Origin: Alnus glutinosa
Lineage: Eukaryota > Streptophyta > Magnoliopsida > Fagales > Betulaceae
NCBI RefSeq assembly: GCF_958979055.1
Contig: NC_084896.1
Coordinates: 2,170,001 to 2,234,000, forward strand
DNA: 64,000 bases
Reading direction: 5' to 3'
Within the stretch, counting starts at the first letter, position 1, and every line of letters starts with the position of its first letter. Shown here one piece after another: positions 1 to 11,908 of the stretch. The notes beneath the pieces were generated by a model, which saw nothing but the letters and a program-made list of their open reading frames with translations, was not told where the DNA came from and did not search any database. A program made the position numbers and the translations under genes.

Positions 1-2
1 TC

Positions 3-1997
3 GACAAGGCGAAAGTAGATCTGATATCCAACCTTCCTCCCCCACGGACGGTGAAAGAGGTTCGCTCATTCCTGGGCCATGCAGGATTCTATCGGCGATT
101 CATTCAGGATTTCAGCAAGATCGCCCAGCCCTTGTGCAAACTGTTGGTGAAGGAGGCCCCGTTCATTTTTTATGAAGATTGTAAGAAGGCATTTGGGGCC
201 TTGAAGGCAATTCTGACGTCCACACCCATCATTCGGCCCCCAAGCTGGGGTACACCTTTCGAGATCATGTGTGACGTGTCCGATTACCCCGTTGGAGCTG
301 TGTTGGGGCAGCGCATTGACAAACTTCCCCATGTCATTTATTATGCTAGTCGGACTCTGAACGACGCCTAGTTGAATTATTCAACCACTGAGAAGGAGCT
401 GCTGGCAGTCGTTTTTGCTCTGGATAAGTTTCGATCCTACCTATTAGGATCGAAAGTCATCATCTACTCAGATCACGCGGCATTGAAGTATCTTTTTTCC
501 AAAAAGGATGCTAAATCCCGCCTCATCCGGTGGATTTTGCTCTTACAAGAGTTCGACATTGAGATTCGGGACAAGAAGGGTTCCGAAAACGTGGTGGCTG
601 ATCATCTCTCGAGGATTACCGTGGACTTCACGGAAGAGGCCGCCCCCATTTCTGAGACCTTCCCCGATGAGCAGTTGATGCATATTGCTCATGCTCACTC
701 ACCATGGTTTGCTGACATAGTGAACTATCTTGTCACCGGTCAAATGCCTTTGCATTGGGGACGGCAAGATAAGTCCAAATTTATGTCCATGGTGAAGAAT
801 TTTTTCTGGGACGATCCTTACCTGTTCAAGTATTGTCCCGATCAGATCATTAGGAGATGCATTCCCGAGCCTGACCAATCCAGTGTCATCTCCTTCTGTC
901 ATGATCATGCCTGTGGAGGCCACTTCAGTGCGAAGAAGACCGCTGCAAAGATTTTGCAGTGCGGATTTTACTGGCCTACCATCTTTCAAGACGCTCACAC
1001 TTATTGTGTTGCATGCGAGCACTGTCAGAAGCTAGGGAGTATTTCACGACGAAATATGATGCCCCTCAACCCGATTCTTATCGTTGAGATTTTCGATGTA
1101 TGGGGCATTGATTTCATGGGACCTTTCCCAAACTCCTTCGGCTATCTGTACATTTTGGTTGCTGTGGACTACGTGTCCAAATGGGTAGAGGCAGTTGCTT
1201 GTAAGACCAACGACCACCGAGTTGTGGTCCAGTTTTTAAAAGACACTATATTTGCTCGTTTTGGTACTCCTCGAGCAATTATTAGTGATGGTGGAAAGCA
1301 CTTCTGCAACCGGGTCTTCGAACAGCTGATGAAGAAATATTGCATCACGCACAAGGTTGCCACTCCTTATCACCCTCAGACGAGTGGACAAGTGGAGGTT
1401 TCAAACAGAGAGATCAAGAGGATTTTGGAGAAGACGGTGAACCCGTCAAGAAAAGATTGGTCTCTCCGGTTGAACGATGCATTATGGGCATTCCGGACAG
1501 CGTTCAAGACACCGATTGGCATGTCACCTTACCGTATCGTGTACGGGAAAGCATGTCATCTGCCTGTGGAGTTGGAGCACAGAGCTTACTGGGCCATTAA
1601 GCAGCTGAATTTTGATCTCTCAAAGGCTGGCTCACAGAGGAAGCTCCAACTCAATGAATTGGAAGAACTGAGGAACGATGCCTATGACTGTGCTAGGATG
1701 TACAAAGCACGGATGAAGAAGGCTCACGACCAGAACATATTGAGACGATCTTTTGAGCTCGGTCAGAAAGTCCTTCTTTACAATTCACGTCTACATCTGT
1801 TCCCAGGGAAGCTCCGATCTCGATGGACAGGCCCTTTCATAGTTCGATCAGTGTTTTCTTATGGGGCCATTGAGATTGAGGATCCAAAAAATGGCAGCAC
1901 GTTCAAGGTGAACGGGCAACGACTGAAGCCATTTTTGGAGTTACAGAGCTCGGAGGTTGAGACGACCCTTTTAGAGGACCCGAGTTACTCGGAGTGA
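3..1997 (+). pseudogene. Ty3-type retrotransposon pol fragment (RT end, RNase H, integrase)
   Basis: The fragment enters from beyond the left edge. It reads in frame from base 3: the end of the reverse transcriptase (VRSFLGHAGFYRRFI), then RNase H with its acidic residues in [27 protein letters not shown] and VADHLSR. Next come the integrase HHCC zinc finger ([10 protein letters not shown]...CVACEHCQ), the D,D,E core ([29 protein letters not shown]) and a C-terminal region to 1997. An in-frame TAG at 369-371, between LNDA and LNYSTTEKE, falls where relatives usually have Gln, so it is probably a CAG to TAG change that kills the polyprotein. The rest of the 541-codon frame is open, so decay is limited. 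The type resembles the Athila/Tat branch by its long 3' non-coding stretch and LTR layout; lineage is inferred. Confidence 0.92.
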
Positions 1998-3363
1998 TTG
2001 TCGTCATGATGGAAAGTCTGGCTGAAGACTGAAAACTTAGCGCTTGTGGGAGGCAACCCTCATCATCATTTTTCCCTATCATTTGATTTTCTTGTGTTTC
2101 AGTTGTGATTTTCAGGACAGTGTCCGCCATTCAAGTTTGGGGGAGCGCTTCTCTTACAGTGTGCCCAACTTGCATCACCCTTCGGTATTGTATCTCTAGC
2201 CACATTGGGGACAATGTGTTATTCTAGTTTGGGGGTGGGGTAGACATTTCTGTCTGTTTTCATTTAATTCTTGTTTTGTTGCCTTGTTAATACTCATTCA
2301 AAAAAAAAAAAAAATGCTTTATTGTTAGTTGAGCATGGTTACATCTTACTATGGTTTGCATCTCATTGGTTTGTTTAAAATGTTGAATTTTGCATATCAT
2401 TAAAATCTGAGATCTTTTGACTCATCTTTGGATTAGAGAGACTTGACATGTTTAAACTGTTCATCACAAGCACATTAGCATTTGTTTATGTGGGGTATGA
2501 GATTTGAATTAAAATTATGTGTCTTGAGATTTGTAGGATGACTTGTTGATGAAACCTTGGCTTATTGATATATATATATATATAAAATAAAAAAAAATAA
2601 AAAAATGCTTAGAATAATATCACCAATTTGACTTTTCATTGAGTAACCGGGCCCCTTGCCTCATTAAGCATTGGGTATTCGCGTAAAAAGATGAGAATCT
2701 CAGCTTGGATGATTGTTTGGCTAGTTTAACTTCGTAGCCTTTTTGACTTGAGTAATTAATCCCTTAGGGATGTTTTTACATCTAGTGCCCTAAGACCATC
2801 TGGTTTGGGAGTCACTGGCCCAACACTCGTTACATAGGTCAATTAGAAAGCTTAAAGGAGTCAAACATTGCACAGCCGACACAAAATAATAATAAATGAT
2901 AATAAATGTAAGATAAGCCTTGGTTATTTGATGGAAGTCCTGCGAATTTTTGGATATATGTGCTTTGAGGAAAATCGAAACCCTATGACTCTATGCTATT
3001 CACACCTTACACTTTTGAACATGTATTGTCTCAATTTTCCATCTATGAGTTGATCGATTTTTGATAATATGACAATGTGACATTCATTTTGTTAAACATG
3101 CTCATGATGTGTGAACCATGTGTTTGAATGATGATTTTCGCTCAATTGATAATACGGCATTTCAATGTTTGTGGGTATCATTTCTGGCAAACCCTCACGA
3201 GACTTCACTCGTCCACTAGGGAGTCCTAGGGGTTTAAAAGGCTTATTGCATATGCTAAATGCAATCGTTTATCCCACGAAAGAGGACTTATGTTTCATGC
3301 TTTGATTTTGTTTTTCATTTTGTTTTTGCTAAGGGACTAGCAAAATGTAAGTTTGGGGGTATT
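1998..3363 (+). other. Non-coding 3' region of the Ty3 element with polypurine tracts
   Basis: This is the spacer between pol and the LTR. It has no supportable gene. Three G-rich tracts recur: AAGTTTGGGGGAG near 2133, AGTTTGGGGGTGGGG near 2226, and AAGTTTGGGGGTATT at about 3350-3363 directly before the LTR. The last is positioned as the polypurine primer for plus-strand synthesis. A short TA microsatellite lies near 2567-2583. Long pol-to-LTR spacers are typical of Athila/Tat-like elements. Confidence 0.7.
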
Positions 3364-4642
3364 TGATGAGTGCCAAATATTGTGTATTTGGACCTCTTGA
3401 TTTGCACTAGTTAGACCTTTAGCCTTGTTATTTTCTAATGTTTTGGTTAGTTTTGGTGTTTTCTGTTTCTGTAAGGACAATAAGAGAGGAATGACAAAAT
3501 TCATAAGAAGATAACTGGAAATTCGGAGACCCTGACAAGTCGATCGATCGAACTTAAAATTCGATCGATCGAATATTTGCCCGAAGTCGATCGATCGAAA
3601 TAAAAGTCGATCGATCGAATTTTCCCAAAAACTGCTTTTGCAGAGCGCGCCAGAACACCCAATCAGAAGCCAAAAAGCAGTCCTCCCTCTGATTTCCGCT
3701 GCAGAACACGCTGGTTTCGTGTTTGGGGTTGTCTCTAGCTGCAGAAGAACCCTAGAGGAGGGTAGAGGAGTCATTTCTTGCCATGGCTTTCTTCTATAAA
3801 AGCCATAGTCATCCCCTTGTTGAGGGAGTAGTAGAGACAGTAGGAGAGGAAGGAATAGAGCAGAAACTCTGTAGTTAGTTTTAATTTCGTGCTTATTGTA
3901 GTGTAATTCAATAGTTTATTTTCAGAATACTTTGTCTTTGTAGAGCTTTTCTTTCATTTCCATGGTTGTTCATCATTTTCTTGTGGTGTTCTTAGTCATG
4001 GAAGGCTAGTAACCTCAACTAGGGTTGAGGATGAAACCTTTCCATTGATGACACTCACAACCTTGCTGTACCACTTGCACATTTAATGCTATATCATGTT
4101 AGTTGTTCAAGTTCCATTCATTTAAAGCCTTATCTTTTGCAATGAATGTGGTTAGTGGTGGATAGAGGACATTTTATGTGTTTCAACCGACTAATACATT
4201 GTTTTATCGGTTTGAATGATGATATCCATTGTGATTGAATGATACATTGAATGTTTTGATTTCAATCGGTACTCTTTGTGATTTGTCAATGTGTTGGATT
4301 CATTTAATGGTTCTTGGGTTTATGGTTAAGAAACTTGAATAACACACTAAGCTTAATGTTCTTTGGGTGTTCAAGTGGGAACCAAGAGTGTGAGTTGTAG
4401 GATTTGGTTTGGTGGATTCCTTAACCTTAGTTCCTTTTAATTTACATATTTCATTACATCTCTTTCATTTAGTCTTTTGTTCTTGAATCAAGTCTCAAAC
4501 CTTTGGAACTAGGTTAAAATGAGGTTGATTAAGCAAAATATCAATATTTGACCATTTCCCTGTGGGATCGACCTCGCACTTGCATAACACTATATTGCAA
4601 AACGATTCGTGCACTTGCGAGTACTATTTGAAACACACATCA
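3364..4642 (+). repeat. Ty3 LTR, plus orientation (1279 bp)
   Basis: It begins TGATGAGTGCC directly after a polypurine tract and ends ACACACATCA. It is an inverted partner of 6414-7680; by eye the two are roughly 90 percent identical. Four TCGATCGATCGA-type palindromes lie at about 3538-3622. The LTR is followed at once by a primer-binding site, so it sits between pol on its left and a 5' leader on its right. A normal 3' LTR would be followed by host flank. Open frames inside it are spurious. Confidence 0.88.
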
Positions 4643-4797
4643 AGTTTTTGGCGCCGTTGCCGGGGAGATCGGTTCAAAAATTGGTTTTTGTTTGATTGAT
4701 TTTGTTTTTCTACTAGTTAGATAGATTTTTGTTTCATTTTTGCTGTTGTTTAATTTCTGTTCTGCATTCTAAGTCTCTTAATTTGTTGTTTTTCCCG
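4643..4797 (+). other. Primer-binding site and truncated 5' leader, plus orientation
   Basis: The sequence TTTGGCGCCGTTGCCGGGGA at about 4647-4666 is the primer-binding-site type of Athila-like Ty3 elements. About 130 bp of leader follow, matching the reverse complement of about 6260-6390. Homology stops near 4797 at TTTCCCGG, where the sequence switches directly into inverted gag. This is the inner breakpoint of the fold-back structure. Confidence 0.8.
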
Positions 4798-5331
4798 GTT
4801 CACCATCACTTTGGACATGGGGAATAATTTGTTGTAGAACTTGTTTAGCAAGTTCTCCCAAGAAGTGATGGAACCAGGCATGTTTGAATCCAACCATGCC
4901 TTGGCTCTATCATGGAGTGAGAAAGGAAAAAGCCTAAGATGCACAGACTCTTTAGAAAAATCTTGAAATTTGAAGGTGGCACAGATGTCCTTGAATTTCT
5001 TCACATGGCTATAAGGATTTTCGAGGTCCAAGCCATAGAATGCGGGTAGGAGTTGGATGACATGAGGCTTGAGGTCAAAATGAGTGGCATTGGTTGGGGG
5101 TAACACGATACATGAAGGAGAATTTGTTGCAACGGGTGCAAACAAATCCCTAAGTGTCTTAGTATGATCAACGTTTTCTCCCCGATTCCTCTCATTCTCA
5201 TTTGCATGCATGTTATCTCCCATCTCAACAGAATTTCTAAGATTTCTCCTAAGAGTTCTTTCAATTTCAGGATCTAAAGATGTCAAGTCTAGGTTCAATG
5301 ATCTTCTACCAAGCATACACCAAGCATACAC
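4798..5331 (-). pseudogene. Truncated Ty3 gag fragment (Retrotrans_gag)
   Basis: This is a minus-strand gag start with the gag-domain signature: VIQLLPAFYGLDLENPYSHV, then FKDICATFKFQ, LRLFPFSLHDRAKAWL and FYNKLFPMSK. It is about 178 codons long and is cut at the junction near 4797, so most of gag and all of pol are missing on this side. It belongs to the element whose 5' LTR is 6414-7680. The few codons beyond the breakpoint are chance read-through into the inverted leader. Confidence 0.85.
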
Positions 5332-6413
5332 AAATGTTTAACCAAAAGACAAACAAACAAAAATAAAGAAAACAATTTGCTAATAGGGAACAAAGTTCTC
5401 CAAAGTACAATCTAGGCTAATTCCCAGGTAGGTGAGGGGGGTCACAACGGACACACTTAAATCCTATGACCAATCCTTGCCAGAATTCACCTTGTCATTG
5501 CCCTTAGATAGCTAAGTAGACCCTTACTAGCAAAATATTCTCTCTTCTTCTCTTTTTTTTTTTTTTTTAAATCAAAGAAAAATAACACAACTAAGATAAA
5601 ATGTAAAGACTAACAAAAATGCAGACAAAGATAGCAGCTAAAGTAAAAATAAGAATACTTACAAATTGGGACCAAAAAGAAGTTTTGGTAAAAATTTCTA
5701 CTACTGATCTTATCCAGGAGCTGCCTTCTAAGTTGAGGTCGATCGATCTAATTTAAAGTCGATCGATCGAATATCGATTGATTGAAATTGTAGTAGATCG
5801 ATAGAATATTTGTGCAGGAATAGAAACAGGAAAAAAAAAAAAAGAACAGAAACTCTTTTTTTTTTTTTTTTGTTAGAACAAAATAAAACAAATTGAGGAT
5901 AATATAAAACACAAACTACACAGAATTTGAACTAAATTATAATGAACTAAAAGAAAATTAAACAAACAGCAAAATACTATTAAACAGAAACAAATTATGA
6001 ACAAAAAATGAATAAAATGGACTAAAAGAAGTACTGGAATAAAGATACTCACCTAGTTCCGAGCTGCTGCTGTGCAGAAAGTTCGTTCGATTGAAGTATA
6101 TTTCGATCGATCGAAAGTCGATCGATCAAATTTATTTTCGATCGATCGAAAGTCGATCGATCGAATTTATTTTCGATCGATCGAAAGTCGATCGATCGAA
6201 TTTATTTTCGATCGATCGATTCTTCAGGACACCCAGTAAGTTGCAGAAGCTGCAGAACAGATCCGGGAAAAACAAAGAAAGGACTTAGAATGAAGAACAG
6301 AAGCTAAACAACAGGAAAATGAAACAAAAATCTATCTAACTAGTAGAAAAACTAAATCAATCAAACAAAAACCAATTTTTGAACCGATCTCCCCGGCAAC
6401 GGCGCCAAAAACT
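5332..6413 (-). other. 5' leader and primer-binding site of the minus-strand Ty3 element
   Basis: Read on the minus strand, this runs from the primer-binding site (plus strand CCCCGGCAACGGCGCCAAAA, about 6391-6410) to the gag start. It is AT-rich and non-coding, with T or A runs near 5548-5570 and 5830-5872. Two clusters of CGATCGAT palindromes lie at about 5738-5800 and 6083-6226. The 65-codon frame at 6091-6288 is only a translation of the second cluster. Confidence 0.75.
6083..6226. repeat. Tandem array of CGATCGAT palindromes
   Basis: A unit of about 36 bp is built from two 10-12 bp self-complementary blocks (TTTCGATCGATCGAAAG and TCGATCGATCGAATT) separated by short AT spacers. It repeats about four times, with small deviations. 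The same block occurs in both LTRs (about 3538-3622 and 7425-7508) and elsewhere in the leader (5738-5800), so it is a lineage-specific expansion within this retroelement. Confidence 0.85.
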
Positions 6414-7680
6414 TGATGTGTGTTTTAAATAGTACTCGCAAGCGCACGAATCGTTTGCAATATAGTGTGTGCAAGTGCGAGGTCGAATCCACAGGGAAAT
6501 GGTCAAATATTGGTTTCTTGTTTAATCAACCTCATTTTAACCTAGTTCCAAAGGTTTGAAGATTGATTCAAGAACAAAAGACTAAATAAAAGAGATGGAA
6601 TGAAATATGCAAATTAAAAGGAACTAAGGCTAAGGAATCCACCAAACCAAATCCAACAACTCACACTCTTGGTTTCCACTTGAACACCCAAAGAACATTA
6701 AGCTTAGGGTGTCATTCAAGTTTCTCAACCATAAACCCGAGAACCATTAAATGAATCCAACACAAAGACAAATCACAAAGAGTACCAGTTGAAATCAAAT
6801 CATCCAATGTATCATTCAATCACAATGGATATCATCATTCAAACCGATAAAACAATGTATCCATCGGTTGAAACACATAAAATGTCCTATTTCCACCACT
6901 AACCACATTCATTGCAAAAGATAAAGCTTTAAATGAATGGAACTTGAACAACTAATATTATATATCATTAAATGTGCAAGTGGTACAGTAAGATTGTGAG
7001 TGTCATCAATGGAAAGGTTTCATCCTCAACCTTAATTGAGGTTACTAGCCTTCCATGACTAAGAACACCACAAGAAAATGATGAACAACCATGGAAATAA
7101 AAGAAAAGCTTTACAAAGAGAAAGTGTCTGAGAATAAAACTACTGAAATACACTACAAGATGCACGAAATTAAACCTTATCTGCTGTTCTCTACTCTACT
7201 CTACTCTTCCAACACGGAGGCATGGCTATGGCTTTTATAGAAGAAAACTAGGGCTAGAAATCCATGTAAAATGACTCCTCTACCCTCCTCTAGGGTTCCT
7301 CTCTTGCTAGAGATAACCAAGAACACGAAACCAGCTTGTTCTGCTGCGAAAATTAGAGGAAGAGCTGCTTTTTGGCTTCTGATTGGGTGTTCTGGCGCGC
7401 TCTGCAAAAGCAGGTTCTGGGAAAATTCGATCGATCGACTTTTATTTCGATCGATCGACTTCGGGCAAAGTTTCGATTGATCGACTTTTAAGTTCGATCG
7501 ATCGACTTTTCAGGACCTCCGAATTTCCAGTCATTTCCTTATGAAATTTGTCATTCCTCTCTTATTGTCCTACAGAAATAGAAAACACAAAAACTAACCA
7601 AAACATTAGAAAATAACAAGGCTAAAGGTCTAACTAGTGCAAATCAAGGGGTCCAAATACACAATATTTGGCACTCATCA
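6414..7680 (-). repeat. Ty3 LTR, minus orientation (1267 bp)
   Basis: Its reverse complement begins TGATGAGTGCC (at 7680) and ends CACATCA (at 6414). A primer-binding site abuts its inner end, which makes it a 5' LTR of a minus-strand element. Its outer end falls inside a copia reading frame: the copia protein reads CTHCLVGK and is cut exactly at 7680/7681. The Ty3 element therefore inserted into the copia element. Confidence 0.88.
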
Positions 7681-9112
7681 TTTTCCAACAAGACAATGAG
7701 TACAGGGCATTAGTGACGTACCTTTGATATTAGGTAGAAGCTGCTTCTTGGCAAGAACTTGAAGTCCCTTCTCATTCATGTGACCAAGCCTCTTGTGCCA
7801 TAGCTCAGTGGAAGTTTCATTCTTAACAACATTCACATCTCCCTTGACTAATTTTGCTTCAGTCTTGTATAAAGTGTTAATCTTCTTCCCCCTAGCTAAA
7901 ATAAGAGAACTCTTGCAAAGTTTCCATTGTCCACCTCCAAGGTAATTATGGTAGCCTTCATCATCAAGCTTCCCAATGGAAATCAAGCTGAAGCGCATCT
8001 CAGGAACATATCTGACATTTTTGAGAAGCAATTTGCACCCGATGCTGGTTTCTAACTGTATATCTCCCATGCCTAAAATTTCACATTTTGCTTCGTTTCC
8101 CATCTTGACCCAACCAAAATTGCCATTGGTGTAAGAAGAGAAGAAATCTCTATGTGGCGTAATGTGAAAGGAGGATGCCTTATCAACTACCCACATAGAC
8201 TCATGACATGCGATATTAACATAAGCATCTTCACAAACAACTAAATCATCACCATCAGATGCAACTGCTGCAGTATCTTTTTCTTATTTCGGTTCTTCAC
8301 CTTTTTCTTTCAACTGTTCCTTTTTAAATTTTCTGCACTGTCTCTTCATATGCCCAAGCTTGCCACAGTGAAAACATTTTATCTCTTTTCTTCTCTTGGA
8401 CATTCCCCTTGACTTGTCACGACTGTCATCACCACGAGGTTTTCTGCTTTTACTTATCTCCCGCTTTTTTGTAACAAGTGCCTCTGTATGAGAAGAAATA
8501 CCATGCTCTTTTCTTCTTACCTCTTCATTGAACATGCTGTCTTTTACCATACCCATAGTCATCACACCGTTGGGAGTTGAATTGCTGAGTGACACTACCA
8601 AGGTTTCCCAACTGTCCGACAAAGAACTCAACATAAGTAATGCTTGCACCTCATCATCTAGTACAAGTTTCATGGTAGACAACTCATTCAATAATCCTTG
8701 AAAATTACTCAAATGCTCCGTAACACTTTGCCCATATTTGTACTTCAAATTCACAAGCCTTCTTATCATAAAGGCTTTGTTCTTAGCAGTCTTTCGCTCA
8801 TAAAGACTCTCTAACTTCAACCAAAGTAAGTAAGCATCAACTTCTTTGGCTACATGATGGAAGACACTTTGATCAACCCATTGCCTAATATGTCCGACGG
8901 CTTTCCTATTTAATTTCTTCCATTCATCATCGGCTTTGGCATCCGGTTTAATCCCATTCAACTCAATAGGCTCAAACAATTCTTTACAGTACAAAATATC
9001 TTCCATCCTAGTCTTCCAAATTGAATAATTGGAAGCTGTGAGTTTAACCATGCTATTAGATGACTCCTCCATTTAAATTTACACAACAATTTCACAACCA
9101 AAGCTCTGATAC
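7681..9112 (-). pseudogene. Ty1/copia gag-protease fragment interrupted by the Ty3 insertion
   Basis: Gag starts at 9072 (MEESSNSMVKLTASNYSIWK) and has a UBN2-type domain and the zinc knuckle CFHCGKLGHMKRQC. It stops at 8284-8286. The same element continues below with a protease remnant, WVVDKASSFHITPHRDFF. The usual DSGA catalytic motif is altered there, so the protease would be inactive. A pre-integrase domain follows, containing LWHKRLGHMNEKGLQ and ending at CTHCLVGK where the Ty3 LTR begins. Integrase, RT and RNase H are absent and presumably lie beyond the Ty3 nest, off the left edge. A minus-strand primer-binding site TGGTATCAGAGC lies at 9102-9113. Confidence 0.88.
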
Positions 9113-9117
9113 CACTT

Positions 9118-9902
9118 TGTTGGGGTGAATGAAAATAACAAAATGCACAGCGAAAATTATCTACCCCTCATTGTACAAATTAAATAGTCAATCTAGCTAG
9201 CATCATAATATCAACTCATCCAAAGACAATGCAGAAAAATAAATTCAGCAATCACCACAAGCAAGACACCAAATTTGTACGTGGAAAACCCTCCGGTGTG
9301 AAGGGAAAAACCACGGGACCTAGTCCAGTTAAAACTTCCACTATCAACAATAATGGGCTTACAAATTGTCTTCTCTAGAACAATATCTAGAGGTTATCAC
9401 CACATCAAGAATACACACATTCTTGGATTAAAACATAAATTCATCACTATAAAAGTGGATTCCAACAACAACAAAGAAAGGTCTCACCAAGTGGGGATGA
9501 ACAATCGAGCAACTGGAGAGGAAATCCAACGATCGACACCAGTCAATGTGTAGCCCTCATCGTCAGGAACAACATACTAAAATTTCATCAAGATCGGACC
9601 ATAAATGACCCTCCAATCTCTGACGGAAATGGCTATGTGAAACCACTATTTCTCTCCTCCCTCACTGTTTGCTCGAGCTCCTTCTTTTTTCAAAACTAAA
9701 CTTCCCTCTATGTCTGTGTCTCAAAACTGAAAATCATCTTGCCTCCCTTTCTCTTTCTTTTTCATTTTTCTTCTTCTTTGGTCGCAAGTCACGCACTGTG
9801 CGTGACTTGCTTGCTACCAACTTGCTGCCAATAGAAACATGGGCTGTCTCCCCTGTTTCTTTGGCCTGGGTTGGTCCCCCACGTAGGAGGGACCACCCAA
9901 CA
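9118..9902 (-). repeat. 5' LTR of the interrupted copia element (about 785 bp)
   Basis: The LTR is bounded on the plus strand by TGTTGGGG at 9118 and CCCAACA ending at 9902, an inverted terminal pair. The primer-binding site follows its inner end after 4 bp. It contains the CCTCCGGTGTGAAGGGAAAA stretch seen in Tork-like copia LTRs. Its outer end coincides with the loss of LINE reading frame near 9903. The right boundary is inferred from the TG...CA ends because the partner LTR is outside the window. Confidence 0.7.
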
Positions 9903-11900
9903 CCAACCACCTCAGCATTGTGTAACATGGAGCTCAATACTTCAGCACATAAAATGAAGAGATAGGGAGACAAAGGATCCCCCTGCCGCAAGCCTCGAGT
10001 AGGGACAATATTTCCATTTGGTTTACCATTAATGAGAATAGCATAGGAGACTGACCTTACACAAGTCATCAAAAGATTTACCTAGTTTTCTGCAAAACTC
10101 AGCTTCCTCATTATGGCTTCAAGAAAGTTCTATTCCACACGGTCATAAGCCTTACTCATGTCAAATTTCAGAGCCATGAAACCTTCCTTTCCTTTCAACC
10201 GGTTGTCCATGGAAAGTAGTGTTTCGAAGGCCACTAGAATATTGTCTGTAATGAGGTGGCCCTTGATAAAAGCACTTTGTTCTTTCGAAACAACCCTTGG
10301 AAGAACAAATTTGAGCCTGTTTGCTAAAACCTTGGCGATGATCTTATAAAAGACATTGCAAAGACTAATTGGTCTATACTTCGTCAATCGTATAGGATTT
10401 GAGACTTTAGGAATAAGAACAATATTAGTGGGCATTGATAGAATGATCAACAGATCCTCCATTTAAGAAGGAAAGCACCGAATTAGTTACCTCATCACCA
10501 ATTGTATCCCAAGCTTGTTGGTAGAAGCCCGCCGATATGCCATCCAGACCCAGGGATTTAGTTGGATGCATACTATGTAATGCTGCCAAGACTTCATCAC
10601 GAGTGAATGGTTGAAGAAGTGTACTATTCATCTCATCTGTGACACAAGTGTTTATTGTCAAAAGGCAATCCTCCACCCCTGAGAGCCTTTGAGTGGAAAA
10701 GAGGTCCTCATAGTACTTCAAAAACACCTTGCTAATATCTCCTTTTTTCCTCCATAATCTCCCATCCCCATCCATAATATTAGAAATAGAGTTTACCTTC
10801 TTTTGTTGTTGTGCCCATGAATGGAAGTATTTGTTATTAGGATCACCAAGGCGATACCAATTTTTCTTCGCTCTTTGCTTCCAACGGACATCCTCCCGAG
10901 CAAAGATCTCATCAATCTCAGTTTGTAGTTGTTTAATGAGTGAAGAAAGTGCTGGAGGTACCCGAGCTTGCAACAGAGTGAGTCGTTTAGTTTTCCTTCA
11001 AAGCTGGACTTGGTCATACCCAAACTTGTGCCAACTCCAAGTAGAGAGATTCTGCTGACACACCATCAGCTTCTTGTGCACACGGGTCAGAGGCGCTCCA
11101 TCTGCAAAGTTACCCTCCCATGAGTCTGACATGATCTATTTCCGTTCGGGGTCAAGAGTCCAACTAGCTTCAAACTTTGTCCCACTCCTAACCGATCAAG
11201 TTGGCCTGATTTCAGGGACTTCATCAAATGACATCAACACGGGATTATGGTTTGAAGATCTTGCAGCCAACACCTAAACCGAATGCCAAGAAAATCTGGA
11301 CAACCAACTTGAGTTCGCCACAGTCCGATCAATCCTCACTTCTATGTAATCATCACCTTCTCTATTGTTCCTCCAAGTGAACTTAGGTCCAGTAAACCCA
11401 AGATCACTTAGTCCACATTCCTCCAAAGTTAGACAAAACGCATCCATTTGGGCCTCTCTACGCAGCACCCTTCTCATCTTTTCGCCATGGTCCAATATTT
11501 CATTAAAATCCTCAAAAACAAGCCAAGGACGGTGAATAACAATTTCAAATGATTGAGTAAAGCCCAAGTTTCATATCTCTTTGAACAATCTGACTGCCCG
11601 TAGAAGCCAGTGATCAGCCAATCCCCACTCCCTTTATAAGAGCATTAATATGAAACCGGGAGAAGTTAAAGATTTTGATTTCTCTACTATCCATCCAAAA
11701 CAGCACAATTCACCACTGCGCCCTATTGGATCAACTGCAAAAAAAACTTTCAAAACCAAGTTGACATCTCAACCTTTCGAGGTAGGCCTTCGTGCACAAG
11801 GTTTCGATTAAAAACATGAATCAGGGTTTCTTGTCCATCACCATGTGACGGAGATCACGAACTTTCCGAGGGGTCCCAAGCCCTATTGAAAATCATTAAA
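9903..11900 (-). pseudogene. Degenerate plant LINE (endonuclease and RT), truncated by copia
   Basis: Read right to left there is an endonuclease start (GLGTPRKVRDLRHMVMDK-like, near 11885-11840), DWLITGFYGQSDCSKR near 11600, PWLVFEDFNEIL and LGFTGPKFTWRNN at 11274-11567. The RT N-terminal part follows: KNWYRLGDPNNKYFHSWA, LGLDGISAGFYQQAW, IVLIPKVSNP, YRPISLCNVFYKIIAKVL, KGHLITDNILVAFE, FDMSKAYDRVE. The last motif is GLRQGDPLSPYLFILCAEVL near 10000. The element ends before the catalytic FADD box because the copia LTR intervenes. Frameshifts and stops near 10073-10135, 10460 and 11000-11270 show it is dead. Confidence 0.88.
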
Positions 11901-11908
11901 CACTATTG

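Noticed and set aside
3337..3774. 145-codon minus-strand frame and its partners at 7201-7480
   Set aside because: They lie within the two Ty3 LTRs and are mirror copies of each other; LTRs do not encode proteins here.
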